From positions 1-64,000 of the forward strand of contig SNVD02004916.1 of NCBI GenBank assembly GCA_013180625.2: DNA of 64,000 bases. Reading direction: 5' to 3'. The position numbers and the translations under genes are program-made. This document shows positions 1-11,247 of this stretch, piece by piece (within the stretch, counting starts at the first letter, position 1; each line of letters opens with the position of its first letter). The notes under the pieces are model-generated. The model was not told the origin of the DNA and searched no databases. It was given only the letters and a program-made list of their open reading frames with translations. Source of the DNA: Boswellia sacra. Lineage: Eukaryota > Streptophyta > Magnoliopsida > Sapindales > Burseraceae.

Positions 1-219
1 CGCACATAAAATAAAATAAAAACAAACTAGAAATGATAGCAAAAATCAAGAATAAAAATAAAAATGAAAATATGGCATAGATGGATAAAATTTGATCAAT
101 CATTATAAAGAAATGCAAAAAGAGGAATCTCTTCGAAAATGATTTACCACGGTCAAAAATATGCCATTGAGGTGGTACCTTTCTTTTTCCTTTATTTGTG
201 AGAATGAAGGAGATTACCA

Positions 220-1902
220 CTATCTGAGTTTGTTTGTCCTTAAAGCATACATTATTGAGTGTGGATGTTTGTTCCTCCTTTTTTTCGAACCATGGCTCCC
301 AACTCTTAATCTCTTTCACCTGTACAAAATCAAGCAATGAAAATTCTTTAGAAGCAATGGGCACTAGTTGCATACTTGGTTCAAAAGGACTAGGTAACCC
401 GATTTCCGAAGGAGTTGAAAAATTCTCATTTTGGATATAGTCTTCCACGTTAGTTTTTGTCCTATTAGCTTCCTCATTTTCATCATGCTCGAAAAATTCT
501 TTAATATCAAAATTTTGGTTAAATTCCTTTGCATGATGCATAAGTGAGGATTCGGTCTTTTCTTTGTTAGGTGTAAGTTGATTAACCTCTTCCTTACCCT
601 TTAGGATTGATTCATCATCTTTCTCATAAGGGTTAGGAATATTTTCTTGATCAACCTTACCATCATGAAGAGCACTTACCGAATCTTCGAGAAGAGCACT
701 TACCGAATCTTCATCTAGATGTTGGCTACTTGGATTACTCACATGTGGATTGGTGAGGTTTGGCTCGAGTTGAGATGGAAACACACCTTTCTCATGAGTA
801 CTAAATGCAAATGCAAGTTTTTCAAGAGCATCATTCAAGTTTGCCATAGTTTGAGCAACCTGATTATTAAAAGCCTCTTGCTTTGCAATGAATGAATTCC
901 ATGTTTCTTCAAGATCCTTATAAGATGCATGATCATGAGCTTTTTGAAAATTTTGAGATGATTGAAAGGGAGGTTGGTAAGATTGTGCATGATTATCATT
1001 CCTCCAATAAAAATTCAATTGATTTTTCCATCCAAACTTTTGTGAGTAAGGATTAGGATTTGACCTTTGGAAAGTGTTTAAAACATTGGTTTGGTCATGG
1101 AGACTTTTCCTAAAGGTAGACACAATTGGGCAATCATCTGTATTATGATCACTATAAATTACAAGTTGACGACAATTTTCTTTGCATAGCCCATTTCTAA
1201 GTCTCGACTTTCCACTAGGATGTAAATTTACATGTATATCTTATTCTCCCTGAGTTATATTGCCTTACTAACGTTCTTGGTAACCTCATAGGTGTCAACA
1301 TTATTCCAATTTTGGGCATTTTTTGCTAGTAAGTCTAGGAAATCCATGGCATTATCTGGGTATTTATCTTCAAATTGTCCATCACACATTAATTCTATCA
1401 TTTGCCTAGCTTGATGTGTAAGACCTTCATAGAAAATTAAAACTAGTTCCCATGTTTTCAAACCATGATGAGGACAAGTATTAAGCAATGCTTTATACCT
1501 ATCCCAACATTGGTAAAAGGTCTCTCCTTGTTTTTGAGTGAAATTGATGATTTGATTTTTGAGAGAATTTGTTCTATAGGGAGGAAAGAATTCTTTAAGA
1601 AATTGTTGTTGCATTTCATCCCATGAGATAATGGATCTTGACCTAAGATTTTGTAGCCATGTCTTAGCTTTATCTTTTAGAGAAAAAGGAAAAAGCTTTA
1701 ATCTGAAGATGTTTATGCTACAATTTAGGTCACTATAAGTGTTACAAAACTCTTCAAACTCTCTCAAGTGTAAATATGGGTTTTCAACATCTAGGCCATG
1801 AAAGTGGGGTAAGAATTGAATGAAATGCGGTTCATAGTTGAAATATTTTGTATCATGAGGAAAGACTATGCATGATTGTGCACAAGTTCTTATGTAATCC
1901 AT
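220..1902 (-). pseudogene. Ty3 gag, broken between N- and C-terminal halves
   Basis: Gag forms the virus-like particle of the retrotransposon. The first half (1902-1255, 215 codons from ATG) contains the plant retrotransposon-gag domain, with motifs such as LPHFHGLDVENPY near residue 31, KDKAKTWLQNL near residue 77 and GETFYQCWDRYK near residue 126. It stops at 1255-1257. The second half is open in another frame from about 1240 down to a TAG at 220-222. It begins with a cysteine-poor knuckle-like stretch ending DHNTDDCP, then an N/Q-rich segment (PYSQKFGWKNQLNFYW) typical of this lineage, then an acidic tail. A frame change plus an in-frame TAA near 1240 separates the halves. The N-terminal domain call is firm; the exact break needs an intact relative for comparison. 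Confidence 0.75.
669..714 (-). repeat. Short tandem duplication inside the gag tail
   Basis: The unit AGAGCACTTACCGAATCTTC occurs twice in direct succession within the C-terminal gag frame. The period is 24 bp, which adds eight codons and leaves the frame open. It is a recent slippage or duplication event in this copy or its family. Confidence 0.7.
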
Positions 1903-2110
1903 TAATGTTCTTGGTTGGATATGAGCATGTGTTTCAAAGAAGATAAATGGCTACAAACAATTCTACCAACTAATGCAAAGAGAAAGAAAATATGAGTACA
2001 TGCAAGAAAAATAAAAATAGAAATGGGGAGAGAAAAGAGAAATACATATAAGGAAAATAAAAATAAAAATGAGAAAGGAAAATACATACAATTTTGTACG
2101 CCAAATTTTA

Positions 2111-2137
2111 CCTTCCCCGGCAACTGCGCCAAAAACT
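2111..2137 (-). other. Primer-binding/leader segment of the Ty3 element
   Basis: Directly adjoining the LTR end, the minus strand reads GTTTTTGGCGCAGTTGCCGG. This matches the conserved post-LTR leader of Tat/Athila-type elements, where reverse transcription is primed by a tRNA. The exact tRNA cannot be fixed from the sequence alone. Confidence 0.6.
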
Positions 2138-3488
2138 TGACACATCTGAAAAAGAATTGTCTCTCAAGTATAGGAGTGTCGAAGTAATAAACCCGGTGAG
2201 ACCAGGGTCGATCCACGGGAAGGAGATTTTAGCGCTACAAATTATAAGCTAAGCAAATATGATATGAATGATTCAAGGATATGACAAGATAACATTAACA
2301 ATAGATAAGAATAAGTAAAATACGCAAGTAAAAGGAATTAACTCAATAATAATGAAAGCTAAGGTTAGGGGATCCGCTCTTGATATTTCGAATAAGGATA
2401 AACAACTTATTTGAATTATATTTGCTTTGTTACCAATATTTATACCACTACTTGTAAATGGGTTCAAGCATCCAATGTGTCAATCTCTATATATCGACAA
2501 CAAATCAAGGTTCCTAACTAGATTTGTGTCGGTAAGGAAAAACCATATGACATCTAGGAAGGATCCAAGCATTTGATGTGCCAAGGATTGTCTACAATGG
2601 ATCAAGACCTCCACTTTACGAGTGGTGTCAATATTGATTAAGAAAGTGAATATAACTCATATAAAATAAACAACATAAGATTATGATAATTAAGCACATA
2701 TCAAGGGTTAGAGAATCCTTACTCTCATATCAAGGGTTTCACCCTTTCACCGTAGCAAGAGAGAATTTAGAAAAACATTGTAAGAGAAATAACACAAATT
2801 GCAAGAAATAGGAAATTCATTAATAACACACAAGAGAGAATAACAAGAGATACACAATGCAAGATCCTAGCTAAGGCCAAGATGCCCCCAATGGGTCACA
2901 AGGCACCTCTATTTATAGATACATTCAGGGGCAAACTTGTCAAATTACAAAGGAATAATTGTCAAATGTTAGATGCACTAACTTCGACAATTGGGGTAAT
3001 TAGGTGAACCGAATTTGACCACCGATTTTGGCATTGAATTATTGTGAATGTTAATCACATGTCTTCATGAAAGTCATAGATATTTCTCTCAGCTTTCTAG
3101 AACATCTTGATTCATACAATTGGGATACGTATTCTGAGAGATATGGTCAAAATACTTGGGTATGGTCAGGCCGGGTCAAAACTGTAGATGGGTTCACTTC
3201 AAGCCCATTTTTGGTCCACTAAGAGCCTGAATTTGATGATGCTTCTGAAATACAATCTTGTAGATAATTTAATAAGCTTTCTAAAACATTAAGATTTGTA
3301 CCATTCTGATCTATAAATAGAGAGTTATGCCTATTTTACCGAACTTGTAACAAAACCAAAATTAAGAGGAAGTTAATTCCAAAGATGCAAAGACTACAAA
3401 TATGCTTAAGTTGAGAAATTTAATGACACTATTAATGCAATATGATGAACTAAGCTCTTATTCAACATAAATATTTAAGTGTTCATCA
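2138..3488 (-). repeat. 5' LTR of the Ty3 element (about 1.35 kb)
   Basis: On the minus strand the segment starts TGATGAACAC at 3488 and ends GATGTGTCA at 2138, giving TG...CA termini. The leader follows immediately. Its 3' part includes the sequence around 2170-2222 that commonly precedes the leader in such elements. No partner LTR is in the window, so the boundaries come from termini and context rather than from alignment. Confidence 0.65.
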
Positions 3489-4199
3489 ATAACTGGGTGG
3501 TGACTCCATCCCCTAGACGTGCCTATGGCTCATTTGTGTTCCTTTAAGTCTCAAAAGAGGCTTTAACAAAGTGTTGCGGTCATAAACGCTCTGGCGGGAT
3601 GAAAGCCCTGATCACAGTGGCAACTCCATTGGGGATAAGAGAAGTTGATTCTGATGAGAATACCAAATTCCAATACCTCATGTTGGTATAATAAGTTCTT
3701 ACATCACTACACTTTGCACACAGTGAGCATAAACTGCCTAAACTAGTCGTGTGGCATTGGCATGAGAAGTCTTTGACTCCATTTGACCCCTAGACAACTC
3801 ATGTTAGTGCCACCACTTTTGAGCATGTACCATTGAATTGGTATAAAAAGAGACCGGCTCAAGGGGGCATCTCTCGCTCGAAGGAGCCCATACCATTGGA
3901 CCCTCGAGACTCAAGTCCATATAGATAACTCTAGAAATTTTTAATAGGATGAATATCAAAAACCCATGTTGAATTTCATGTTCATGGATGTAAATTCCCT
4001 ATGATTAGAATAACATCAACTCAAAACCTCATGGAACCACGAATAAATGCCACATGTCAAGTGACCCATAAGAATAAAATGATAACATGTGCCATGAGTT
4101 AAGGCTATCATGATGTTTTGGTAATCATGAAGAATCTAACATCATTAGGAATGATAAAATTAGAAGAAAGAATTTCACTTTTCCACATCCCATGATGAC
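3489..4199 (+). other. Degenerate Ty3 leader-like sequence, no gene
   Basis: Around 3610-3650 the plus strand reads GTGGCAACTCCATTGGGGAT, resembling the GGCGACTCC-type leader found after the LTR in Tat/Retand-like elements. No coding frame of note follows. I read it as the eroded remnant of another Ty3 element next to the one on the left. The evidence is this single motif, so the call is weak. Confidence 0.35.
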
Positions 4200-5403
4200 A
4201 ACTAGGAAATGAGGCCAAAAATATCTTTTTTTCTGTGGCCAATCAAGGAGTTGTTGAAAGGATTTATTTTCAATCACGTATAAAAGAAGTGGTACAAAAG
4301 AAAAAACTAAGTTATTGATTTATCCTATTAACCGCATGCATTGATACAGTGATAGAATTATCTTCATCCACCTCTTAGCATATGGTTTATGTGTATTTAT
4401 TTTTAGTAATTTAACAATTAATTAGATAATTTAAAATTAAATATTTGGATAATTTAATTTTAAATTATCTAATCTTTCCAAAATTTTAAAGAATAATCTA
4501 AAGGGTTTCAATCTTAACTTTTTGTGTGTCATTATATCCATTTCCTTGCAACTATATTTGAATACTGTTTGATGTATAAAATCAAAATGTCAGTATTTGT
4601 CCTACTCGATTTATAGTAGAATCTTTTGTTCGGTATTTGTTTTATTCGAATTATATTATAAGCAATCAAATAACTCAAATTATATTTCATATTAAAATGA
4701 ATCAAAATTGGTATAGAGTTGGTCAATTATGCTCGAGCATGTACCTTTTTATTTTCTATCCACATATATGGATTGATCACAAGATGAAATATGGTTCAAG
4801 GCCTAATGTGTCCTGAACTTATACTAAATGCAGTTAATCTAAATTTCATAAGATTTTTTGAACCTTTTACTCAAAAATACTATCCTGGAAAAATTTATGT
4901 CAAGTCGTCCTTGAACAAAATAAAACAAAAAACTAACATGAGAATGATATGTGAAGAAGAAATCAGATACTAAGTATAACTAAAATAATACCTGGAAACT
5001 AAGAGAATCCACACAATTATTGAGAACTTCTTAACTTTCTTCCATATTACTCCTCTTATAAAACTTCGGATATGTTGATCTAACTTGAATATGAAAAAAA
5101 GAAAAAAAAAGGGACGAAGAAGATAAGTAAGTGTTTTTTATAACATGGAAAAAACCTATAAAATATACTTCTAGATCTTAAAGCAAATGTTAGAATGATC
5201 TATTCTTTACTTGTTAAAGCATTGGTAAACTAAAGAGTTGATAAGCTCTATGAAAATATTGAAAAACGGTAAAAGTGAAGAGATTATGGAAGAAAGAAAA
5301 AGCATTGACAACTAAATTTGATAAGAAAAACAATCTTTTATATTCTTTTAATTATTTAGTGCCAAAGTGAAAATTAAAAAAAAAAAATTCCCTCCATTAA
5401 ATT

Positions 5404-7967
5404 TGTCACAACCCATACTAGACATACAGAAAGTAACATTTTATGCAGTAATTTAAATGTGAACTCTAATATTTCTTTCTAAAATTAATATAAGTATAAC
5501 CCAAATATAGTTCCTAATGACAACCACTGCATTTATGTACATTCAAAAAATCAAAAGAAGTTCTACAGTATGGCTATGCTAATATAGAGCAGCAGTCTAT
5601 GGTTGCCAAGGGAACTCTGTCAGCAATGCCAAAAGTCCTCTATCCCTATCTTAATCTACTGATCACCTGAGGCACACAACAACTTTCATGAGTAAAACTC
5701 AGTAAGTAAGCTAAGTGAATATACAGCAATAAACAATAACAGTAGAATTCAATCCACAGTATGAAACAATCCATTCATAACTACACAAGCATTATCTAAA
5801 TTGTTAAAGAAGAAATGCTCCGAGTTCACTTCGGTTACATTTGCGCTCCCGCGCCAATTTTCTTTCTAGACCTCTATAGGTCGATTCAACCTCACATAAG
5901 TGAGTTCACATTTCTCTACTTATTGCTTTTTCGTGCATAATCACAATCACATATTGAGGAAGCTTCCACAGTATCAGTTACAGTCACCTAGGGGAAAAGA
6001 CTCTCTAATCAAGGTAGGACTTTTCATTTTACAGTCAGTTCCCATATAATAGCTCAAGGCTAGTCTGACAATCCGGGTGATATCGGGCCCATGCTACCGA
6101 ATCTCATTTAGAGAAACACATGGTCCAGACCCCCCCTCAAGCCATGGGAGTACGGAATGCTCAAGGCTAGTCTGACAATCCGGGTGATACCGGGCCCATG
6201 TTACCGAATCTCATCTAGAGAAACACATGGTCCAGACCTCCCCTCAAGCCATGGAACAGTACAGAACAGTACAAATACATTTAGATGCCTACACTTGAAA
6301 TAGCTCGAGGCTAGTCTGACAATCCGGGTGATACCGGGCCCATGCTACCGAATCTCGTTTAGAGAAACACATGGTCCAGACCTCCCCTCAAGCTATGAGA
6401 GCTAAACATCCTAGGTCTTGGCATGCCAATCATGTTTTATCATTCACAATCAGTCACATAAAAGAAGCTCTATACCAGGCTTCCAAAACAGTCACAATAT
6501 TTCATATTCAAACATCAAGTTGCTAGCATTTAATAGTGTTACAATCCACAAAATTTCATACATACAATACACAATTTATTGTGGCCTCATATTAGTTAGC
6601 TTACTTACCTTGTATGGCTACTTTTCAATGCTTTTGATTGACCTAAAAATAAAACAAAAATCTCTTTTTAGGTCACCATACACTTGTAAAACATTTCCCA
6701 TTTTTTGCTCTATTTCTATACTTACTTTGACAAACAATTTAGAACAACACTTGTCTACTTTCAAAATTCACACAATTGGGTAGACATCTTTTAGAAACAT
6801 ACCTCATGTCTCCTTAAAATTTGTAGAGCAAATTGGGGTCATTAGGTCACTCAAAATAATCAAATTCATTACCTCAACAATTCTACCACTGCATTCACTT
6901 CACTAAGCATTATCAACTTAAAAATTTGTAGGAATTTCAATCCTACTCAAATGGCTACAAAAATTTACAGGCTGGTATATAACATATATATATATACCTC
7001 CATACCAAAAATCAGTGCTTTTTAAGGTGTTTATCCCATTCAAATCCATTTATTTCTAACTGCCCTGTTTTGGAAACTAAAAATTCCAGTTTTAGCAAGC
7101 CAACTTTAAAAATCTATAACAATTCACACAGACCTTCAATCTCAGTGAAAATTTACAGTCTCATATATGATACATAAAAGGACTTGCATACCAAAAATCA
7201 GATAATTCTATGAAGATTTGGACCTTCAACTAATTTCGTATTCCCCTGTTCTGTTCCAAAACAGGGGAAATGTGAGATCCCCGCCCAGAAGTTCATAAAT
7301 TCACCATAATTCACACACTTCGAATTTTTAAGTGATTCCAATTTATATACACTCCTGGTTATGTCTATTTTCATCAGTAAAATTTTCAGAACCAGAAAAT
7401 ATTTCCTTAAATTTTAGGAATTTTCGAAATAGATACTGTTTAGTATAAAAACACTGTAGTATTTGAATTAATCTATCATTTTCACACTTAATCTCCTTCA
7501 ATTCTCATCCTAAATCATGGTTCCACACAAATTCCAAGCATACATGGCAGTGATTCTCATATCCACATCACAACCCAAGGAAATTTTTGCACAAATAGAC
7601 TATAGCACAAGGTATACTAATTAGAAAATTGATTCTCACCTCTTTCTTCTTCCTTCTTTCTCCTTCCTTACTTCCTTGCCTTGGATTGTTGATGATTTGG
7701 TGGTTTTTGTGAAGAAAAATGGAGAGAAAATAAGGGCTGGATCGTGACCTAAGAGGCCAAATTGATGGAATTCTAAAATTCCTCTTATTTATATAGTAAA
7801 CAAGAATTTCATATTAGCCCTCCCTCTTCTCATTCTTTCAATTAAGTCCACCATTCTTTCATTTATTACACTATAATTCATATGCATCACATATACATTA
7901 ATACATATTACTACATATGTATTTATTATACACCATGCCATGTACACTAGAAATTTAGGATGTTACA
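5404..7967 (-). mobile_element. Solo long LTR (2.56 kb) with 5-bp target duplication
   Basis: The element starts TGTCACAACCC and ends GGATGTTACA on the plus strand. It is bracketed by AAATT at 5399-5403 and 7968-7972, and the uninterrupted homologue at 16780-16795 carries AAATT only once. No internal protein or second LTR is present, so this is best read as a solo LTR left by recombination. The minus strand starts TGTAACATCC and has a TATA-like ACTATATAAATAAG about 180 bases in, so the sense direction is minus. TGTAACATCC starts are common in Tekay-type Ty3 LTRs; that lineage call is inference. Confidence 0.8.
6052..6398. repeat. Three copies of a 96-bp unit inside the solo LTR
   Basis: The unit begins GCTCAAGGCTAGTCTGACAA, contains CCGGGTGATACCGGGCCCAT, and ends CCTCAAGCCATGG. 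It lies at 6052-6147, 6159-6254 and 6303-6398. The related LTR near 39.2 kb has a single copy at 39225-39320, so the copy number differs between family members. Confidence 0.85.
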
Positions 7968-8402
7968 AAATTAATCACTTTTTACCACTAGTAATACACG
8001 TGCTTAAATAAAATAAACTACTAAATATAAAGGATGTTGTGAATAATATAAATATTAACTATATTATTATTACACGTGGTAAATATACCAATTTTGACTA
8101 TTTTCACATGAATTAGTTATTTTGTACTACTAGCAAATATACGTGGCAAATAAACTAAAATACCACATAAAATTGAATGTGGTCTTTTATTTATGTTAAC
8201 CACATACCAATCAGAACACATTTTAGATACCATAGATATCAACTACATTCCAATTGCCATGTAGTAAATATATTAACTTTTATGGCCTTTATTTAATGCA
8301 AGTTGATGAAAAAAGTTTTAACAATGCACAAATTAGTTAAGTTGTAAATAATAACCATGTTAATATAAAACCCACAGTGAATGACTGATTTTCTTATATA
8401 GT

Positions 8403-8468
8403 ATATATGTGTGTATGTGTGTGTGCATGTGTGTGTGTGTGTGTCTCTCTCTCTATATATATATATGT
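8403..8468. repeat. Compound microsatellite (GT, CT, AT)
   Basis: Interrupted GT repeats pass into CT repeats and then AT repeats with no gap. Confidence 0.9.
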
Positions 8469-8769
8469 AAATTCACTTAAAACTAGACTTAAATTCCTAG
8501 CCATTGATTTCACATATTCAATTTCCGGATGATTGGTGAGTTGTCATCATTCAATTCAAGCTTTTAACTTTTAAATCTCAACCATTGATTAGGTAAGATG
8601 AATGGTCATAAATATAAGTCTAATTTTAAGTTAAAACATTCAGATCAAAGTATCTCATCCCCGTGTATATTCTCATTACTTACAAAATTAAATTACCAAA
8701 GTTTTGACCGTCAATTGGTGTCACTTATTGGCAATTTAAAGAACTTTATGTAAAAGCATGAGTTCATTA

Positions 8770-9608
8770 TGAACTCAAGACTAATAACTAATGTGATAAA
8801 AATGGAAGAGATAGAGCTATAATTCAAAATTAAATCCAAGACCTAGCCACTAATCTAATCTAGGATTTCAAATACTAATCTAATCCAAAATTTTAGCCAC
8901 CAACTTCGATTACCATACTTCGCAATTTCCAACACTCCCCCTCAAGTTATAGCATGAATATCATTGATGCCCAACTTACTAAGATGGAATCAATAGGAGC
9001 TCTTGCGGAGTGCCTTTGTGAATATGTTAGCAACCTGAGTTTGTGAAGTAATGAACTCAATAGTTAATTGCCTTAACTTGATCTTGTCCTCACAACATGA
9101 CGGTTCATTTCAATATCCTTAGATCTTTCATGAAAGATGGGATTAAATACTATGTGAAGTGCAACTCTGTCATCACAATAAAGCTTGGTAGGTGATAAAA
9201 TTTTTATCCCTAAGTCTTTGATAACATATCTAAACCACGTATGTTCACATCTTACTGCTACTATTTCTCTATATTCTGCTTCTGTCGAGGAGCATGACAC
9301 TATGGCTTACTTTTTTTGTCTTTTGTGACACTAACAGCTTTCTAATAAATACATCGTAATCAGTGATTGATCATCTAATTATTTAACATCCTTCCCAATC
9401 TGCATCATAATAAACTGTTAGTTTGAGTTGTTCTATGTTGGTAAGAATAGTCCTTTTCCCAGTAAGCCCTTTGGATACTATAGTTGAACAACGTAGGAAC
9501 TATGGATTTTTGGAATATTATTAATAAAATAGCCCTAATTTCCTCTAACATAATGAATATTGTAGTCATATTCTGAACCCTTTTAGAGGGGAGGTGTGAC
9601 ATCATCAA
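8770..9608 (-). mobile_element. Relic 3' end of a Ty1/copia element
   Basis: On the minus strand a decayed reverse-transcriptase/RNase H end is followed by a polypurine tract (TTGAGGGGGAG near 8935-8946) and then TGTTGGAAATTGCGAAG from 8934, which looks like the start of a 3' LTR. The LTR can be followed to roughly 8770. The remainder of the element is missing. Confidence 0.65.
8990..9450 (-). pseudogene. Copia RNase H domain fragment
   Basis: The open stretch 9300-9073 encodes SSTEAEYREIVAVRCEH, then LRYVIKDLGI-like residues, YCDDRVALHI and a partial FHERSKDIEMNRH segment. These are the RNase H C-terminal motifs of copia polyproteins (active-site E in STEAEYR and D in YCD). Further upstream, YYDADWEGC near 9400 is the preceding RNase H motif in another frame. 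Stops and frame changes show it is dead. It lies tail-to-head beside the transporter pseudogene. Confidence 0.75.
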
Positions 9609-9611
9609 TCT

Positions 9612-11247
9612 TCATGCTTTTATCTCCAAGACTCATTAGAACTACCTTTTTGATTTGGGTACTTTCCTTTGCATATTCATTCCTATATTATGGCATTATA
9701 CTGCTGACTTCAGAGCTCAGTGGTGGACAAACTCTATGTAGCACAACTCTCTTGGATTAAAAAAATGTCAAGAATGCAAACCTATACATTATTGTATCCA
9801 TCACTAGCTTGGTTGGCAATGCATATATGATCATATTCACTTCTTGTACTTGTTACTGACAGTTATCATTTTTAGCCACTTTTGATTAAATCAGTGATGG
9901 TCCATAAATATATTTCCCAAAAAAAATCATTTCTAGAGCTTCCAAGGCTTCTTCTATCCATTATAGTTATGGACAAAGTTGGTCGCAAGAATACCATGGC
10001 AATTTTGATTGTTTTCACTTTCATATACCTCTTACTTTTGGTTATTCATAAGCCAACTACTTTAACAATAGTATTACTATTTAGAGCTCGCATGTTCGGC
10101 AATGGTGGCAACGCAGTTGCCCGTGCTATTGCTGAGAGGTTATCAAATGCATCTGTCAATCTTTCTTGATAGACCTCAGTATCTTATTTTCATACTCTTT
10201 GCCTTATTGTACATCTTAAAGTTAGAAATTCGCATAGAAAGTTATGTTGGAAACACAACAAAAGGTGGTCTATAGACTCAATACTTGCATAAGGATTGCA
10301 AGATTTTGGCTCGTAAATTTTTAATTTCTAATTTCTAGGTTTATTAACATTAAAGGACCAAAGTTGCATGAAAATCATATTTGTGTTGTGTGTGTTTGCA
10401 CTGGCAGCCATTATTGTTTCTTAATTCTATAAGCGTGTGTCTAGAGATGTTTCCTTCTTCTTTTTTGACATTGAAATTTATCTATATTTCAACTTGGTAT
10501 CAGACTCAAATTTATCTATATTTCTATTTGTAGATGGGTTTTATTTAGTCTGGTAAATATGATGCATGATGGAGCTTATTAGAGAACTTGACAAGACCAT
10601 AATTTGGGCCCTTAACTAAACATATGCTTCATCTAGCTAATGGTGTTAGAGTGCTTAATATTAATGTTAGATTCTTAAATACGTGCTTAATCTTTTGAGG
10701 CAAATGGTTACTCAACTTGATATTAGACTCAAATTTATATATATTTCTATTTGCATTTTGGGTTTTATTTAGTCTGGTAAATATGACGCATGATGGAGCT
10801 TATTAGAGTACTTGATAAGACCATAATTTGGGCCCTTAACTAAACATTTGCTTCATCTAGCTAAGTATTTACTAAACTAATAGTTGTACTGCTTCATAGA
10901 AAGGGATTAGTTTACGTCTACATTACAATGAATTAGATTGAAATACGATATTTGTCTCCAGTTAATTATCTAGTATTCGTTTCTTTTTTTAAATTCTTAG
11001 GTATGTCAAACTTCTTTGAAGGCAACTGGTAGTGGATTTGCAAATTTAATAGGAAGAGTTAGTGGCATGGTATGCCCTACTGTAGGAGTTAGATTGGAGA
11101 CCGGTTGCCATCAAGCTGCTGCCATATTTCTCTTTAGGGTTGTTATTGTGGTCACACTAATTTGCATCCTTTCCTACCATATGAAACCAAAGGACAAGAA
11201 TTGGCTGACAATTTATAACAATGGCTTTGAAGAAATTCACAAATAAT
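9612..11247 (+). pseudogene. Organic cation/carnitine transporter 7-like pseudogene (MFS), C-terminal half
   Basis: Three blocks resemble the second half of plant OCT7-like/SV2-related transporters, which are 12-helix major facilitator proteins. Block 1 (9612-9760) reads MLLSPRLIRTTFLIWV and then a YYGIILLTSEL-like helix. Block 2 (about 9920-10150) has SFLELPRLLLSIIVMDKVGR, including the DKVGRK loop signature, followed by a hydrophobic helix and ARMFGNGG. Block 3 (about 10998-11246) reads TSLKATGSGFANLIGRVSGM, then CPTVGV and a terminal helix with a charged tail. Blocks 1 and 2 are separated by stops and extra sequence, block 2 runs into a stop, and the N-terminal half is absent. Block 3 is preceded by TTCTTAG, a plausible splice acceptor. 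It is a decayed duplicate; the substrate is inferred from family only. Confidence 0.75.
10504..10866. repeat. Duplicated 135-bp segment in the transporter pseudogene
   Basis: A segment beginning ACTCAAATTTAT and ending CTTCATCTAGCTAA occurs at about 10504-10640 and again at about 10727-10866 in direct orientation, with a few substitutions. It lies in what was probably an intron. Confidence 0.8.

Larger units (their letters stand above)
1..3488 (-). mobile_element. Ty3-type LTR retrotransposon, 5' part, running off the left edge
   Basis: Read on the minus strand, the order is a 5' LTR (3488-2138), a primer-binding/leader segment, then a gag region (1902-220). Pol would lie beyond base 1. The leader just inside the LTR carries the sequence TTTTTGGCGCAGTTGCCGGG, close to the leader seen in Tat/Athila-type plant Ty3 elements. 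The gag protein has the matching character: a retrotransposon-gag domain followed by an asparagine-rich tail. Assignment to the Tat/Athila group is from family knowledge; without pol I cannot separate the two. Gag is interrupted, so this copy is probably dead. Confidence 0.8.
4200..8770 (+). repeat. Repeat block A, split by a solo LTR
   Basis: Bases 4200-5403 and 7968-8170 match, in reverse orientation, the continuous stretch 16560-17870. For example, the segment around 4320-4400 (TATCCTATTAACC... CACCTCTTAGCA) is the complement of 17690-17790. The part near 8690-8770 also matches 20340-20430 in reverse. The block has no coding frame. It is AT-rich and interrupted only in this copy by the LTR at 5404-7967. 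Confidence 0.75.

Noticed and set aside
5404..7967. Complete LTR retrotransposon with coding interior
   Set aside because: No internal LTR pair, primer site or polyprotein motif was found; a solo LTR with one target duplication explains the whole insert.
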